Made by a program: the position numbers and the translations under genes
From: Paenibacillus sp. FJAT-26967
GTDB lineage: Bacteria > Bacillota > Bacilli > Paenibacillales > NBRC-103111
NCBI RefSeq assembly: GCF_001541095.1
Contig: NZ_LMXH01000002.1
Coordinates: forward strand, 572,671 to 636,670
DNA length: 64,000 nucleotides
Direction of reading: 5' to 3'
Shown: in pieces, positions 42,827-51,754 of the stretch
Layout of the letters: every line of letters starts with the position of its first letter
Position numbering within the stretch: the stretch's first letter is position 1
Notes under the pieces: generated by a model
The model's database searches: none
Seen by the model: the letters and a program-made list of their open reading frames with translations, nothing else
What the model was told of the DNA's origin: nothing

Positions 42827-44089
42827 ATGAAGGATAACACAGGAATTCATTCAATTGCACCGCAGCCTGAAAAGCAGTCCGAGCAGTCAACAGTGCCAGG
42901 AGCGGAGGCCGGGGGGACGCGTGAGCGCTGGCAACGAATAAGAGAGATTGCCGCGGTCTCAACCCGGCTCGGGCTGACATCCTTTGGAGGCCCGGTTGCG
43001 CATCTCGGTTATTTTCATGAGGAGTATGTGCGCCGCAGGAAATGGCTTGATTCGGACACTTATACCGATCTGGTGGCGCTGTGCCAGTTTCTTCCCGGTC
43101 CTGCTTCCAGCCAGGTCGGCATTGGTATTGGCATCTACCGCGCAGGACTGCTCGGCGGCCTGGCCGCATGGCTCTGCTTTACCTTGCCGTCTGCGCTCGC
43201 GCTTGTGTTGTTCGCTTACTTCCTGGAGGGAAGCGGCCTGGCTGGGGCCGGGTGGGTCCATGGCCTTAAAGTCACTGCGGTTGCCGTTGTGGCGCACGCG
43301 GTACTTGGCATGGGGCAGAAGCTGGCCTCAGACCGGATACTAGCGGCAGCCGCCGTTGCCGCGATGGCTGCCGCGCTGCTGTGGCCGGCAGCGCTTACGC
43401 AGATTATGATCATTGCGGTGTCCGGCGGAGCCGGTTATTTCCTGTACCGCAAGGATCAGGCGGAGCAGCGGACAACGAGCCCGATGCTTGTCGGCAGGCG
43501 AGCTGCCGTCGCCAGCCTCATTGCATTCGGTGTCCTGCTGGCGGGTCTGCCTCTGCTCCGTTTTGCAACCGGAGCGGATTGGATCGCCGCTGCCGATACG
43601 TTCTACCGTGCCGGAGCCCTGGTATTCGGAGGCGGTCACGTTGTGCTTCCCCTGCTCGAAAGCGAGTTTGCGGCCAGCGGCTGGATCAGCCACGAGAATT
43701 TCCTGGCCGGTTATGGTGCCGCGCAAGCCGTGCCGGGCCCGCTGTTCACCTTCGCTTCGTACCTGGGAGCGATGTGGAATGGGGCAGGCGGCGCGCTGCT
43801 CGCTACGATCGCTATCTTCCTGCCGGCTTTTCTGCTTGTAGCAGGTGTGCTCCCATTCTGGAGTTCTCTACGGACGAACCCGAACATGTACGGAGCACTC
43901 CAAGTTGTTCATGCAGCCGTTGTAGGCATATTGCTTGCGGCTTTATATGATCCGCTGTGGACTTCGGCTATCGTGGGAACAAGTGAATTTATAGTAGCCG
44001 TCTGCTTGTTTGTCATGCTTGCACACTGGAAGCTTCCGCCCTGGCTTGTTGTTGCAGCGGGAATTTTAAGCGGTGCTGCTTTTTTTTAA
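42827..44089 (+). CDS. chrA: Chromate transporter ChrA (bidomain)
   Basis: 420 residues; AGGAG precedes the ATG. Two CHR domains in one chain: the first has 'TSFGGPVAHLGYFHEEYVRRRKWL' with 'CQFLPGPASSQVGI', and the second 'GALVFGGGHVVLPLLESE' with 'GYGAAQAVPGPLFTFASYLG'. About ten membrane helices. Members export chromate driven by the proton gradient or import sulfate-like anions. It lies 2-3 kb before the sulfonate uptake genes, but with no operon link. N-terminal 30 residues are polar and variable. Confidence 0.92.
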   Translation: MKDNTGIHSIAPQPEKQSEQSTVPGAEAGGTRERWQRIREIAAVSTRLGLTSFGGPVAHLGYFHEEYVRRRKWLDSDTYTDLVALCQFLPGPASSQVGIGIGIYRAGLLGGLAAWLCFTLPSALALVLFAYFLEGSGLAGAGWVHGLKVTAVAVVAHAVLGMGQKLASDRILAAAAVAAMAAALLWPAALTQIMIIAVSGGAGYFLYRKDQAEQRTTSPMLVGRRAAVASLIAFGVLLAGLPLLRFATGADWIAAADTFYRAGALVFGGGHVVLPLLESEFAASGWISHENFLAGYGAAQAVPGPLFTFASYLGAMWNGAGGALLATIAIFLPAFLLVAGVLPFWSSLRTNPNMYGALQVVHAAVVGILLAALYDPLWTSAIVGTSEFIVAVCLFVMLAHWKLPPWLVVAAGILSGAAFF

Positions 44090-44160
44090 TACTTACTGTT
44101 TTTCGAAAAAAAGGTTGACCCTCACGTTACGTGATCCCTTATCCTGGGGTTGAAGGGGGA

Positions 44161-45060
44161 ATGAACGTGAAACTTATCGTGGAGAACACACTGGAGCAGT
44201 ATGAAAAGCTGTTTACTATGCCTGAGCGGCAGAGAACCGATTATTTCCGTTATACGATGATGAAGCCTTTTGAGCCCATGTGGAATTTGATGAACATTCC
44301 TTTGAAGGCTAAGCAGCCGGGTGGCTATGATGTGTTAATGGCATGTCAAATGCTTGGTTTCCTGGACGTGGATAAGACAGCAGACGGACTTCGATCCCTG
44401 CAAGAGCTGCAGAACCGGCACATTACGCAGGTGGTTTTAAAGACGCTCCATACGTGTGTTGAAGTCATGCACAAACATGACCTTCTTATCGCTGCAAAGG
44501 AGCTTAGATTCGGACTTTATTTGGCGGATGAGCAGAAGCTGGAGCTTCAGAAGGGCTACTGCGGATTCGGCGGCATACCCGGTTTTATTCAGGTCACTAT
44601 TCATCCTAATGCCTATAATGTACCTAGAATACCGGCTGTAATCGCGCATGAATTTCACCATAACATCCGATTTTCTTACATGGACTGGGATTATGGAAAT
44701 GTGACGGTCGGCGATTACCTGGTTATTGAAGGACTGGCCGAATCTTTTGCGAGAGAATTGTACGGAGATGATTTGTTAGGGCCGTGGGTAAGCTCGATGA
44801 GTGAAGCGGATGTAGGGCGGTCTATGGAATTGATTGGAAAGGCGTTGGATGTAAAAGGATTCGGCGAGGTCAGCAGTTATATGTTCGGTGACGAGATCGC
44901 CATATCGCAGGGATACCAGCCCGCAGGCTTGGCACCCTTCGCGGGTTATACGGTCGGTTACCGGACGGTTCAATCCTTCATGAAGGAACAAGGATGCACC
45001 ATTTATGATGCCACCCGGTGCTCTACAGAAGAAATTTTGAAAGGCTCTCGATTGTTTTGA
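44161..45060 (+). CDS. DUF2268 putative zinc metalloprotease
   Basis: 299 residues from the ATG at 44161 (GAAGGGGGA just before); the longer GTG-initiated frame from 44131 covers that site. The zincin motif 'VIAHEFHHNIRF' (H-E-x-x-H) lies near residues 161-170, followed by 'VIEGLAESFARELYG' with a Glu suitable as the third ligand. This order is characteristic of DUF2268. N-terminal 130 residues are helical. No signal peptide, so cytoplasmic. Substrate unknown. Single gene. Confidence 0.85.
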   Translation: MNVKLIVENTLEQYEKLFTMPERQRTDYFRYTMMKPFEPMWNLMNIPLKAKQPGGYDVLMACQMLGFLDVDKTADGLRSLQELQNRHITQVVLKTLHTCVEVMHKHDLLIAAKELRFGLYLADEQKLELQKGYCGFGGIPGFIQVTIHPNAYNVPRIPAVIAHEFHHNIRFSYMDWDYGNVTVGDYLVIEGLAESFARELYGDDLLGPWVSSMSEADVGRSMELIGKALDVKGFGEVSSYMFGDEIAISQGYQPAGLAPFAGYTVGYRTVQSFMKEQGCTIYDATRCSTEEILKGSRLF

Positions 45061-45256
45061 CGCTCGAACGGTTCTTCGGGCGGCTGAGAATAAGAATACT
45101 TCTGGAGAGCACGGGAGAATCCGACAGTTAGACTTATGTTCATCTTCTGTAGGATGCGGATGAACGCGGGCAGTTTCTGCCCTGCCCGTACCCTTCAGGA
45201 GGAGCCATGCCGGCAAGCTTAATCTATGTCCTGCCGCATACTTAGTAAAAAAAGTA
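45061..45256. other. Intergenic DNA before the sulfonate operon
   Basis: Contains a 7-bp hairpin CGGGCAG (45167-45173) / CTGCCCG (45182-45188) without a T-tail, and a 12-codon frame with a good ribosome binding site (AGGAGG before the ATG at 45207, ending TAG at 45243) that could be a leader peptide or chance. The rest of the 412-base gap is described under the promoter, operator and leader terminator. Confidence 0.35.
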
Positions 45257-45285
45257 TTGACTTCCTTATTTTGGGCTGTTAGAAT
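45257..45285 (+). promoter_or_regulatory. Promoter of the sulfonate/taurine operon
   Basis: TTGACT (45257-45262), 17-base spacer, TAGAAT (45280-45285). Transcription would start near 45292, giving a leader of about 180 nt before the SBP gene. Confidence 0.75.
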
Positions 45286-45302
45286 CATTCCAACAAGCAC
45301 TG

Positions 45303-45316
45303 ACTGACTAGTCAGT
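45303..45316. promoter_or_regulatory. Palindromic operator, TetR-type
   Basis: Perfect 14-base palindrome ACTGACTAGTCAGT, located about +12 to +25 relative to the promoter. This sequence type is common in TetR-family operators. The corresponding regulator is not obviously in the window; the TetR at 41571 has a different candidate site. Confidence 0.55.
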
Positions 45317-45395
45317 TATTTATTTAAATTTTATTCCGACTAATTTGATGCGTTTTAAAGGATATATAATCTTTATGACCGACCAGATAACTGGA

Positions 45396-45440
45396 GGCAC
45401 CTTGCATGGCTCGCTTAGCGCGCTGTCGGGTGTCTTTTTT
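45396..45440 (+). terminator. Leader terminator/attenuator ahead of the SBP gene
   Basis: GGCACC (45396-45401) pairs with GGTGTC (45429-45434), with inner pairing CGC/GCG, and six T's follow. It lies inside the leader of the operon, 33 bases before the SBP start, so it could prematurely stop transcription. A CCAG-ATAA-CTGG mini-hairpin precedes it. No recognised riboswitch core. Confidence 0.55.
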
Positions 45441-45472
45441 ATAGCCAGATTAGTTGCAAAGGGGAACGAGCG

Positions 45473-46489
45473 ATGAAGATATTCAGAGTATCAGTCATTA
45501 CACTCATCCTGGCTGCCGGGATAGTCAATCTGACGGGCTGCGGCGCTCAGACTGCCGCTGATTCCGATTCCGGTCCAAGCGGGGAGAAAGCGAAATATAT
45601 TGTGAATTTGGCTAATAACGGCAGTACGGGTCTGATTTTGCTCGCCAAGGAGAAAGGTTGGTTCGAGGAAGAATTCAGCAAAATCGGGGGCGAAGTGAAA
45701 TGGTCCGAGTTCCCCAGCGGCCCTGCTCTTGTGGAATCACTGGCTGCCGGCCGCGTGGATTTCTCCTGGCTGGGAGACGGCGCAGCCATCTCCGCACAGG
45801 CGAATAACTTGCCGGTGACCACGCTGTCTCTGCTTTCCGAAGGCTTGAAGGGGCTGAACATTATCATTGTTCCTGCCACAAGCACCGCCGAAAGCCTAGC
45901 TGATCTGAAGGGGAAGAGGATCGCGATCGCGAAAGGGACCACTCTTCATGTCTTCTTCATCAAGGCGATCAAGCAAGCGGGTCTCAAGGAGTCCGATTTC
46001 CAGCTTATTCAGCTTCAATCGGATGAGGCGATTGCAGCGTTCGAATCGGGGGCGGTGGATGCCTGGGTAGGCCTGGACCCGTATACGAGCATTCAAATCG
46101 CGAAGAACGGGGCACGGGTACTAACCAGCGGTGAAGCGCTGAGGATTCAAGCCCCGGTTCTGACTATAGGGCGTACCGCATTTATCCATGAGCATCCGGA
46201 GGCGGCAGCCGCTTATCTCAGAGGGTTCCAGAAAGCGATTGACTATCAGAAGGAACACCGGGAAGAGGTAGTCGCCTTTATTGCCAACACTAAGAAGGCG
46301 GACAAGTCAACGATTGAGCTGGTTGTTCAAAATTCCGAATATACGAATTTGCCTATAACGAAAGAAATTTTGGCAATCCAGCAAGCTTCGGCTGACATTC
46401 TTCTGGAGTCCGGCTTTATCAAGAAGAAAATCGACGTGACGCAGAATACGGACAGCACAGCAATCGAAACATTGAAACCAACGAAATAA
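45473..46489 (+). CDS. ssuA: Sulfonate/taurine-type ABC substrate-binding lipoprotein
   Basis: 338 residues; AAAGGGGAACG precedes the ATG. Lipoprotein signal with LTGC (Cys about residue 23). The mature protein follows the SsuA/TauA pattern: 'GSTGLILLAKEKGWFEEEF', 'WSEFPSGPALVESLAAGRVDFSWLGDGA', 'LKGKRIAIAKGTTLHVFFIKAIKQAG' and 'AAFESGAVDAWVGLDPYT'. It binds an organosulfonate or similar anion. Followed after 19 bases by the permease and then a dioxygenase of the TauD family, which supports sulfur scavenging from sulfonates. Confidence 0.87.
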   Translation: MKIFRVSVITLILAAGIVNLTGCGAQTAADSDSGPSGEKAKYIVNLANNGSTGLILLAKEKGWFEEEFSKIGGEVKWSEFPSGPALVESLAAGRVDFSWLGDGAAISAQANNLPVTTLSLLSEGLKGLNIIIVPATSTAESLADLKGKRIAIAKGTTLHVFFIKAIKQAGLKESDFQLIQLQSDEAIAAFESGAVDAWVGLDPYTSIQIAKNGARVLTSGEALRIQAPVLTIGRTAFIHEHPEAAAAYLRGFQKAIDYQKEHREEVVAFIANTKKADKSTIELVVQNSEYTNLPITKEILAIQQASADILLESGFIKKKIDVTQNTDSTAIETLKPTK

Positions 46490-46508
46490 CGAAATAAGGA
46501 GGGCATTT

Positions 46509-47381
46509 ATGTCTGCATTAGGTCAGTTGAACCCGTCTTCGCCGGCAGCGAAAGCGAAAGGACTGGAAGAGGATATCCATAGACAAGCTGCGCTGCGTAA
46601 AGCCTCCTTTAAACGGGGAGAGAAATGGAAAATCGCCCTATGGGGACTCGTGCTGCCGCTTCTCGCACTGGTAATCTGGCAGACGCTAAGCGGACTTGAG
46701 CTCGTGTCTCAGACGCTGTTTCCTTCACCGCTGAGCATTGCTAAGGAGTTTGCGGCAATGGTGCAGTCCGGTGAGCTCCTGGGCCATCTGCAGGTAAGCG
46801 TGAAGCGTGCCGCATATGGATTTCTGCTCGGGGGCTCGCTGGGGCTTCTGGCCGGACTTCTGGTCGGGCTCAGGAATAAAGCCGAATATATGCTTGATCC
46901 TACTTTGCAGATGCTCCGAACCGTTCCTCATTTGGCCATTACGCCTCTGTTTATCTTGTGGTTCGGATTCGGAGAGATGTCCAAGATATTGCTAATATCG
47001 CTGGGAGCCTTCTTCCCGTTATATGTAAATACGTTTCTGGGTGTCCGTAACGTGGACTCTAAGCTGTTCGATGTATCCAAAGTGCTGGAATTCAGCCGTT
47101 TTCAGCAGATTACGAAGCTGGTGCTTCCTTCCGCACTGCCTAATGTCCTGCTCGGTCTCCGGTTATCTCTCGGCGTCTCCTGGCTGGGGCTGGTTGTTGC
47201 CGAGCTGATGGGCTCCAGCGAAGGCATAGGCTATATGATCCAGGATGCCAGGCAATTCTCCCGGACTACCGCCGTATTCGTAGGCATCATTATTTTTGCG
47301 GTTGTCGGTAAGCTGGCGGATTCGGTTGTCCGTCAATTGGAAGAGCGGCTGCTGAGATGGCGCGATAATTACAAAGGTTAA
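46509..47381 (+). CDS. ssuC: Sulfonate/taurine-type ABC permease
   Basis: 290 residues; AAGGAGG precedes the ATG. N-terminal 45 residues are polar and basic, then six helices. SsuC/TauC features are 'PLSIAKEFAAMVQSGELLGHL', 'MLRTVPHLAITPLFILWFGFGE', EAA-like loop 'FDVSKVLEFSRFQQITKLVLPSALP' and 'GVSWLGLVVAELMGSSEGIGYMI'. The ATPase SsuB is not encoded on either side; the next gene is the dioxygenase. Confidence 0.92.
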   Translation: MSALGQLNPSSPAAKAKGLEEDIHRQAALRKASFKRGEKWKIALWGLVLPLLALVIWQTLSGLELVSQTLFPSPLSIAKEFAAMVQSGELLGHLQVSVKRAAYGFLLGGSLGLLAGLLVGLRNKAEYMLDPTLQMLRTVPHLAITPLFILWFGFGEMSKILLISLGAFFPLYVNTFLGVRNVDSKLFDVSKVLEFSRFQQITKLVLPSALPNVLLGLRLSLGVSWLGLVVAELMGSSEGIGYMIQDARQFSRTTAVFVGIIIFAVVGKLADSVVRQLEERLLRWRDNYKG

Positions 47382-47456
47382 CTCTCTTCAGCGCCGCTGC
47401 CGCTTTCATGCTTACTGTTAACGATACTGTTATCCAAATCAAAGGAGGAGAAGAAC

Positions 47457-48380
47457 ATGAGTGAACAAGAACAAGTGAAGGTCACCCCGGCTGCAGGCAG
47501 AATCGGTGCTATCATTGAAGGCATTACATTATCCGGTGATTTGGATGCCGGTACAGTGAGTTTTATCCGGGAGCAGCTGCTGAAGCACAAAGTTATTTTT
47601 TTCCGGGGACAAAATCATTTGGACAATGCGGGTCAGGAAGAGTTCGCGAAGCTGCTGGGGAGCCCCGTTGCCCATCCGACCGTTAAATCGAAGGAAGGTA
47701 CGTCTTATGTGCTGGAGCTGGATTCGACTCATGGGGGCCGGGCAAACGTCTGGCACACGGATGTTACTTTCGTAGATGCTTACCCGGCTGCCTCGATTCT
47801 CAGAGGTATCGTGATTCCGGAAGCAGGCGGCGATACGGTATGGGCGAACACCGCAGCCGCTTATGAACTCCTTCCGCAAGAGCTGCGCGAGCTGGCCGAC
47901 AAGCTATGGGTTCTGCACAGCAATGAATTTGATTATGCCGCCAGCAGCAGAGCAGTAAACACGCTCGGCAAAGAAGGAGCGAAGAAGTATCGGGAAAGCT
48001 TCACTTCAACGATTTACGAAACGGAGCATCCGCTTGTGCGCGTACATCCGGAGACTTGGGAGAGAACGCTTGTGCTGGGCGGTTTCGCCAAACGAATCAT
48101 TGGCTTCTCGGTAGCGGATTCCGTTCGTTTAATTTCTCTGCTGCAGGAACACATTACAAGCCTGGAAAACACCGTCCGCTGGCGCTGGGCGGAAGGCGAT
48201 GTGGCGGTCTGGGACAATCGCGCCACGCAGCATTACGCCGTGAACGACTATGGCGAACAGCACCGGGTTGTCCGCCGCGTGACGATTGCCGGCGAGGTTC
48301 CGGTGAGTATCGATGGCCGCAAGAGTGAAACGCGCGTCATTCCCGGTGAGGTGCCGGCTGCGGCTGTGAGTGCGAAATAG
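47457..48380 (+). CDS. TauD/TfdA family Fe(II)/2-oxoglutarate dioxygenase
   Basis: 307 residues; AAAGGAGGAG precedes the ATG. The iron-binding triad is visible: His100 and Asp102 in 'NVWHTDVTF' and the distal His259 in 'ATQHYAVNDYG', with 2-oxoglutarate-binding Arg in 'HRVVRRVTI'. 'LLKHKVIFFRGQ' and 'PEAGGDTVWANTAAAYELL' are also family marks. It splits taurine, an alkylsulfonate or alkylsulfate to release sulfite or sulfate. Co-transcribed with ssuA-ssuC. The exact substrate cannot be read. Confidence 0.9.
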   Translation: MSEQEQVKVTPAAGRIGAIIEGITLSGDLDAGTVSFIREQLLKHKVIFFRGQNHLDNAGQEEFAKLLGSPVAHPTVKSKEGTSYVLELDSTHGGRANVWHTDVTFVDAYPAASILRGIVIPEAGGDTVWANTAAAYELLPQELRELADKLWVLHSNEFDYAASSRAVNTLGKEGAKKYRESFTSTIYETEHPLVRVHPETWERTLVLGGFAKRIIGFSVADSVRLISLLQEHITSLENTVRWRWAEGDVAVWDNRATQHYAVNDYGEQHRVVRRVTIAGEVPVSIDGRKSETRVIPGEVPAAAVSAK

Positions 48381-48440
48381 GTCTAGCAATGAGTGAGGCT
48401 TGTATACAGGCTATGCTTCTGACATGTGCACGAGTCGTAT

Positions 48441-48486
48441 AAAACAAGGTCTGCCGGATTGTAACTTATCCGGCAGACCTTGTTTT
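48441..48486. terminator. Bidirectional terminator, 19-bp perfect stem
   Basis: 48441-48459 pairs perfectly with 48468-48486. An A4 and a T4 flank it, so it serves the dioxygenase operon and the convergent minus-strand gene, whose stop codon touches its right arm. Confidence 0.9.
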
Positions 48487-48910
48487 ACTGTGCTGATAAC
48501 CAGAGGGAGAGACTTTCGTTCTTATCCAGACTCTCGAAGTGACTAATAGTCGGATTTAATCGATTACCGCCGAATATAATGTAAACGGGATAATCGATTT
48601 CAGAGCCGTGATTAGTTAAGGTCAAGGTTGCTTTTCCCGTCATCCATCCATCATCTGCTTCTATATGTACGTCCCTAAATCGGGTAAGATGTACTCCAGT
48701 TTGTTTCAGCGATTGAAAGTTGTGATCTGTTGTGGAGTTATTTTTACTCGGCTTAACGTATTGCGAAGCTTCCAGGTAGTTTTCTTGCACTATATCATTC
48801 AAATAGTTGTCAGCAATAGATTTTCCTCTGATTAAAGGAAAGACATTGAAAAATACACTATACAGAATAAATAGGAAAACACCAATTCCTACAAACAATG
48901 AACGCTTCAT
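48485..48910 (-). CDS. Membrane-anchored hypothetical protein
   Basis: 141 residues; GGAGGG precedes the ATG. N-terminal helix (residues 4-24, SLFVGIGVFLFILYSVFFNVF) and an outer domain with 'ADNYLNDIVQENYLEASQYV' followed by beta strands ('WMTGKATLTLTNHGSEIDYPVYIIFGG'). The small helix-then-sheet outer domain resembles an NTF2-like or DUF4878-like lipoprotein fold, but no family was recognised with confidence. Somewhat more AT-rich than its neighbours. Confidence 0.7.
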   Translation of the reverse strand: MKRSLFVGIGVFLFILYSVFFNVFPLIRGKSIADNYLNDIVQENYLEASQYVKPSKNNSTTDHNFQSLKQTGVHLTRFRDVHIEADDGWMTGKATLTLTNHGSEIDYPVYIIFGGNRLNPTISHFESLDKNESLSLWLSAQ

Positions 48911-49160
48911 TCACTGCCCTCCAATGTAACAGTTGAACTTAAAGGAAGAATATTATTTCCGTTAAGAGTAAATTTACATCAGTCGTGAACTTTTTGTCAA
49001 ATAAAGGTAATTAATTGCAGGTGAATTCTTAATAAGCATCTTTAACTTTAACAGATCTCTTTCGTAATCAGGTCGATCACCACTCGAAATAATATTTTAC
49101 TTAAAATAAAGATATTGAAGTATTATTTCATCAGAAATATAATACAAATAACAGTTGTAG

Positions 49161-49174
49161 TGAAAACGCTTTCT
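49161..49174. promoter_or_regulatory. cre-like site (CcpA) upstream of the AraC regulator
   Basis: TGAAAACGCTTTCT fits the catabolite-responsive element consensus TGWAARCGYTWNCW at every position. It lies about 155 bases before the AraC gene. The gap 48911-49234 is otherwise AT-rich without a gene. Confidence 0.6.
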
Positions 49175-49234
49175 GGAGGAGTATTTCCTTCCTGAATCCA
49201 TACGCCGAACTCAAATGTAACAGGAGGGGTTAGA

Positions 49235-49366
49235 TTGCGCCGTTCCTTTCTTTATCATCCTCCTCGAACTGGTCTTCTAACCCGTAATTGTCCTGTGTGT
49301 AACAGTCTAATAAAAGGTGGTGGCCAACATGTTTCCTTTCCCCAAAATGACCTCAATCCGCGCTAG
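49235..49366 (+). CDS. 43-codon upstream reading frame overlapping the AraC gene
   Basis: Starts at a TTG (49235) with an excellent AGGAGGGG five bases before and stops at 49366, 38 bases inside the AraC regulator gene but in another frame. The peptide contains a C-P-V-C motif and is basic at the start (MRRSFLYHPPRTGLL). Its own strong ribosome binding site suggests it is translated and controls the regulator gene by coupling. Otherwise unrecognised. Confidence 0.4.
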   Translation: MRRSFLYHPPRTGLLTRNCPVCNSLIKGGGQHVSFPQNDLNPR

Positions 49367-51602
49367 TTTATTCTGGCGGCATTATGCCAGCTATTTTGTC
49401 CTCATCCTGATTCCGGTCATTGTTGCCTGCACCCTTGCTCATTTTCTTGTTGTCCGGCTGATTGAAGACGATGCCCGTAAGTTAAATAGCGTCATTATGG
49501 ACCGTTTTACCGAGCAGACGGATACGGAATTGGGCGCTCTCAAAACCAATATGATCAACATGCTCAGCACCTCAAATATCCGCAGTTTATTGAAAGAAGC
49601 CGGAGATTCCTCGCCGGACAATTATCAGCGTACCGAGCTGATTCATGCTCTGCGGGAGCAGTTGATCAAACTTCAATCGGATGAACTCGTATCGAAAGCC
49701 TATTTATATTTTGTCCATTATGATCTGGTGATCGATGCGGATACGCATACAGACAAAGCCTACTATTTTAATTCCCGCTACCCATTGAATGAGGAGGAGA
49801 AGACTGCCTTTATTTCCCGTCTGACTCATAAACAAATGATGAATTTCACGGAACCGCAGGGAGCCAGCATTCCCTCTCTGATGAGTTATCCGTTCAATAC
49901 AAATACACCAGACGTATACCTGGTGGTCAATGTCCAGCAGGATAAACTGCATAATCTCATCGATGTTCAGCAGAACTGGGTGGCGGGTACGGCGATTGTC
50001 GGCAATCAGGGGCAGGTTCTCAGCCAGGCGGGATTGACCATGAATGAAATGAACGTGCTTCCGCAGCAGATTATATCCGGCTCCAAGGACTCCGAATTCT
50101 GGGTCAGAGGGGAGAAGGCGCTCTCTCTCGTTCCTTCGAAGTTCGATGATTCCTGGTCGTACCTCAATATTATTGACCTGCAGACTCTAATGAAGCCGGC
50201 GGAAATTACGCGTATGATCAGCTGGGGCTTCCTGATCTTCTTCTTAATTCTAGGAAGCGTCGTTTCGTATTATTTAAGCCGGCGTATTTATAAACCGATC
50301 ATGGAGATCAAGGAAGGGCTTGGATCGCACCGGGTTGCAGGAGGACATTTACACAGCGGCGGCAATGATTTTGACGTCATCAAACGCTACTCCCGGCTGA
50401 TTATGTCAGAGAATGAGCAATTATCGCAGCTTGTAAACGGGATGATGCCGATTGTGCACGAGCATTTTATTACGAAGATTCTGAAAGGGCAGTACCGGGA
50501 TGCTCTGTCGATCGCGACCTATGCGCAGGAGATTGAATTTACATACAGTCCCAAAGCGTCCCGTACGGTACTGTGCATCAGCTTTCATTATGAGACGGAA
50601 TTCGAACTGCTCTCCGAATCGTCCAAATCATTCCTTATGGCGGAGCTCAAAGAACGTATTCATCAGCTTGTGCCGTCTACCTTGTGGCTGTGCCAGACCA
50701 AACCGGATCAGCTTGCTTGTATTGTCCACCAGGATCCTTTTCTTCACATGAGTCCGGACGAAGATGCCAACATCATCAAGCTGGCGCTGCAGCTGTACGG
50801 CAAATATTTTAAAGCAACGATCGGGATCGGGAAAACCGTTCATGCCATTGAAGAGTTGCATATGTCCTACGAACATGCTGCAACAGTCCTGCAGCTCAGA
50901 AGGCTTCATTCCGATGTGGAAATTTGCAGCGGGGATAGCATGCCGGACTCCGCGCATTGCGACAGCTTTTTGTCGGTTCAAGAGGTGAACCGCATCCTAA
51001 ACCAGTATAAGACGAAGGAATACGCCAAGATTCTGCAATCCGCGGTTCATACTCTGGAAGAAGGCATCCGGATGAACGCTACCGCTGTACAGGTGAAATC
51101 CTTGTGCTCGGATATTCTGAACACGTGGATTCGAGCGGTAGAAACCGAACGCAAAGATTTTAATGTCCCTTTCTATGCAAGCCTGTTCCAGAAGCTGAAC
51201 CGGTGCATGACCGCAGAGGAAATGAAAAGCTGTTTTCAGAATATTCATGGGCTCTTATTCCCGGTGAGTGAGAACGAGGACAAGAAAAATAAATTCGCGG
51301 ATATTCTGACCTATATTCACGAGCATTATGATGAAGAATTATCCATTGAACATTTCGCAAGTACCCTGAATATGTCGATTGGTCATTTCAGCCGGACATT
51401 TAAAGAGGAGGTCGGTGAGAAGTATGTGGAATATATTGCCCGGTACCGGCTCAAGAAGGCCAAAGAAATGCTTCTGGAAACCGATATGAAAATCGATGAT
51501 ATTGCCGAGAAAGTCGGGTATTGGGGACGGAATTCATTTATCCGCATGTTTCGTAAATACGAAGGAATTACGCCTGCTAAATTCCGTACGATTCATCAGT
51601 AA
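49329..51602 (+). CDS. Membrane-bound AraC family transcriptional regulator
   Basis: 757 residues from the ATG at 49329 (AAAGGTGG 8 bases before, overlapping two in-frame GTG codons). Helix near residues 18-40, extracellular sensor region to about 290, second helix at 297-317, a cytoplasmic linker, then two AraC helix-turn-helix units at the C-terminus ('FASTLNMSIGHFSRTFKEE', 'IDDIAEKVGYWGRNSFIRMFRKYEGITPAKF'). It merges sensor and DNA-binding parts in one chain, instead of a kinase-regulator pair, as known for many Paenibacillus sugar loci. It heads the second CUT1 locus. Confidence 0.92.
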   Translation: MFPFPKMTSIRASLFWRHYASYFVLILIPVIVACTLAHFLVVRLIEDDARKLNSVIMDRFTEQTDTELGALKTNMINMLSTSNIRSLLKEAGDSSPDNYQRTELIHALREQLIKLQSDELVSKAYLYFVHYDLVIDADTHTDKAYYFNSRYPLNEEEKTAFISRLTHKQMMNFTEPQGASIPSLMSYPFNTNTPDVYLVVNVQQDKLHNLIDVQQNWVAGTAIVGNQGQVLSQAGLTMNEMNVLPQQIISGSKDSEFWVRGEKALSLVPSKFDDSWSYLNIIDLQTLMKPAEITRMISWGFLIFFLILGSVVSYYLSRRIYKPIMEIKEGLGSHRVAGGHLHSGGNDFDVIKRYSRLIMSENEQLSQLVNGMMPIVHEHFITKILKGQYRDALSIATYAQEIEFTYSPKASRTVLCISFHYETEFELLSESSKSFLMAELKERIHQLVPSTLWLCQTKPDQLACIVHQDPFLHMSPDEDANIIKLALQLYGKYFKATIGIGKTVHAIEELHMSYEHAATVLQLRRLHSDVEICSGDSMPDSAHCDSFLSVQEVNRILNQYKTKEYAKILQSAVHTLEEGIRMNATAVQVKSLCSDILNTWIRAVETERKDFNVPFYASLFQKLNRCMTAEEMKSCFQNIHGLLFPVSENEDKKNKFADILTYIHEHYDEELSIEHFASTLNMSIGHFSRTFKEEVGEKYVEYIARYRLKKAKEMLLETDMKIDDIAEKVGYWGRNSFIRMFRKYEGITPAKFRTIHQ

Positions 51603-51754
51603 CCCCAATTTTCCGGCGTCTCTTTATTTTCCTGGTAGAGCCGGATTTTCCCGTAACGGCGCGGGTTGCAAAAAAAGAAACAGCCCACAAATATGACCGC
51701 TTTACGCCCTGGCAGCGGGTGCATATAGTTAGACCTACGGTGGTCAAACTTTTA

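Noticed and set aside
41571-45316. TetR protein at 41571 as regulator of the palindrome at 45303
   Set aside because: Its own operon carries two AACTAAT/ATTAGTT sites that do not resemble ACTGACTAGTCAGT, so a different regulator is more likely.
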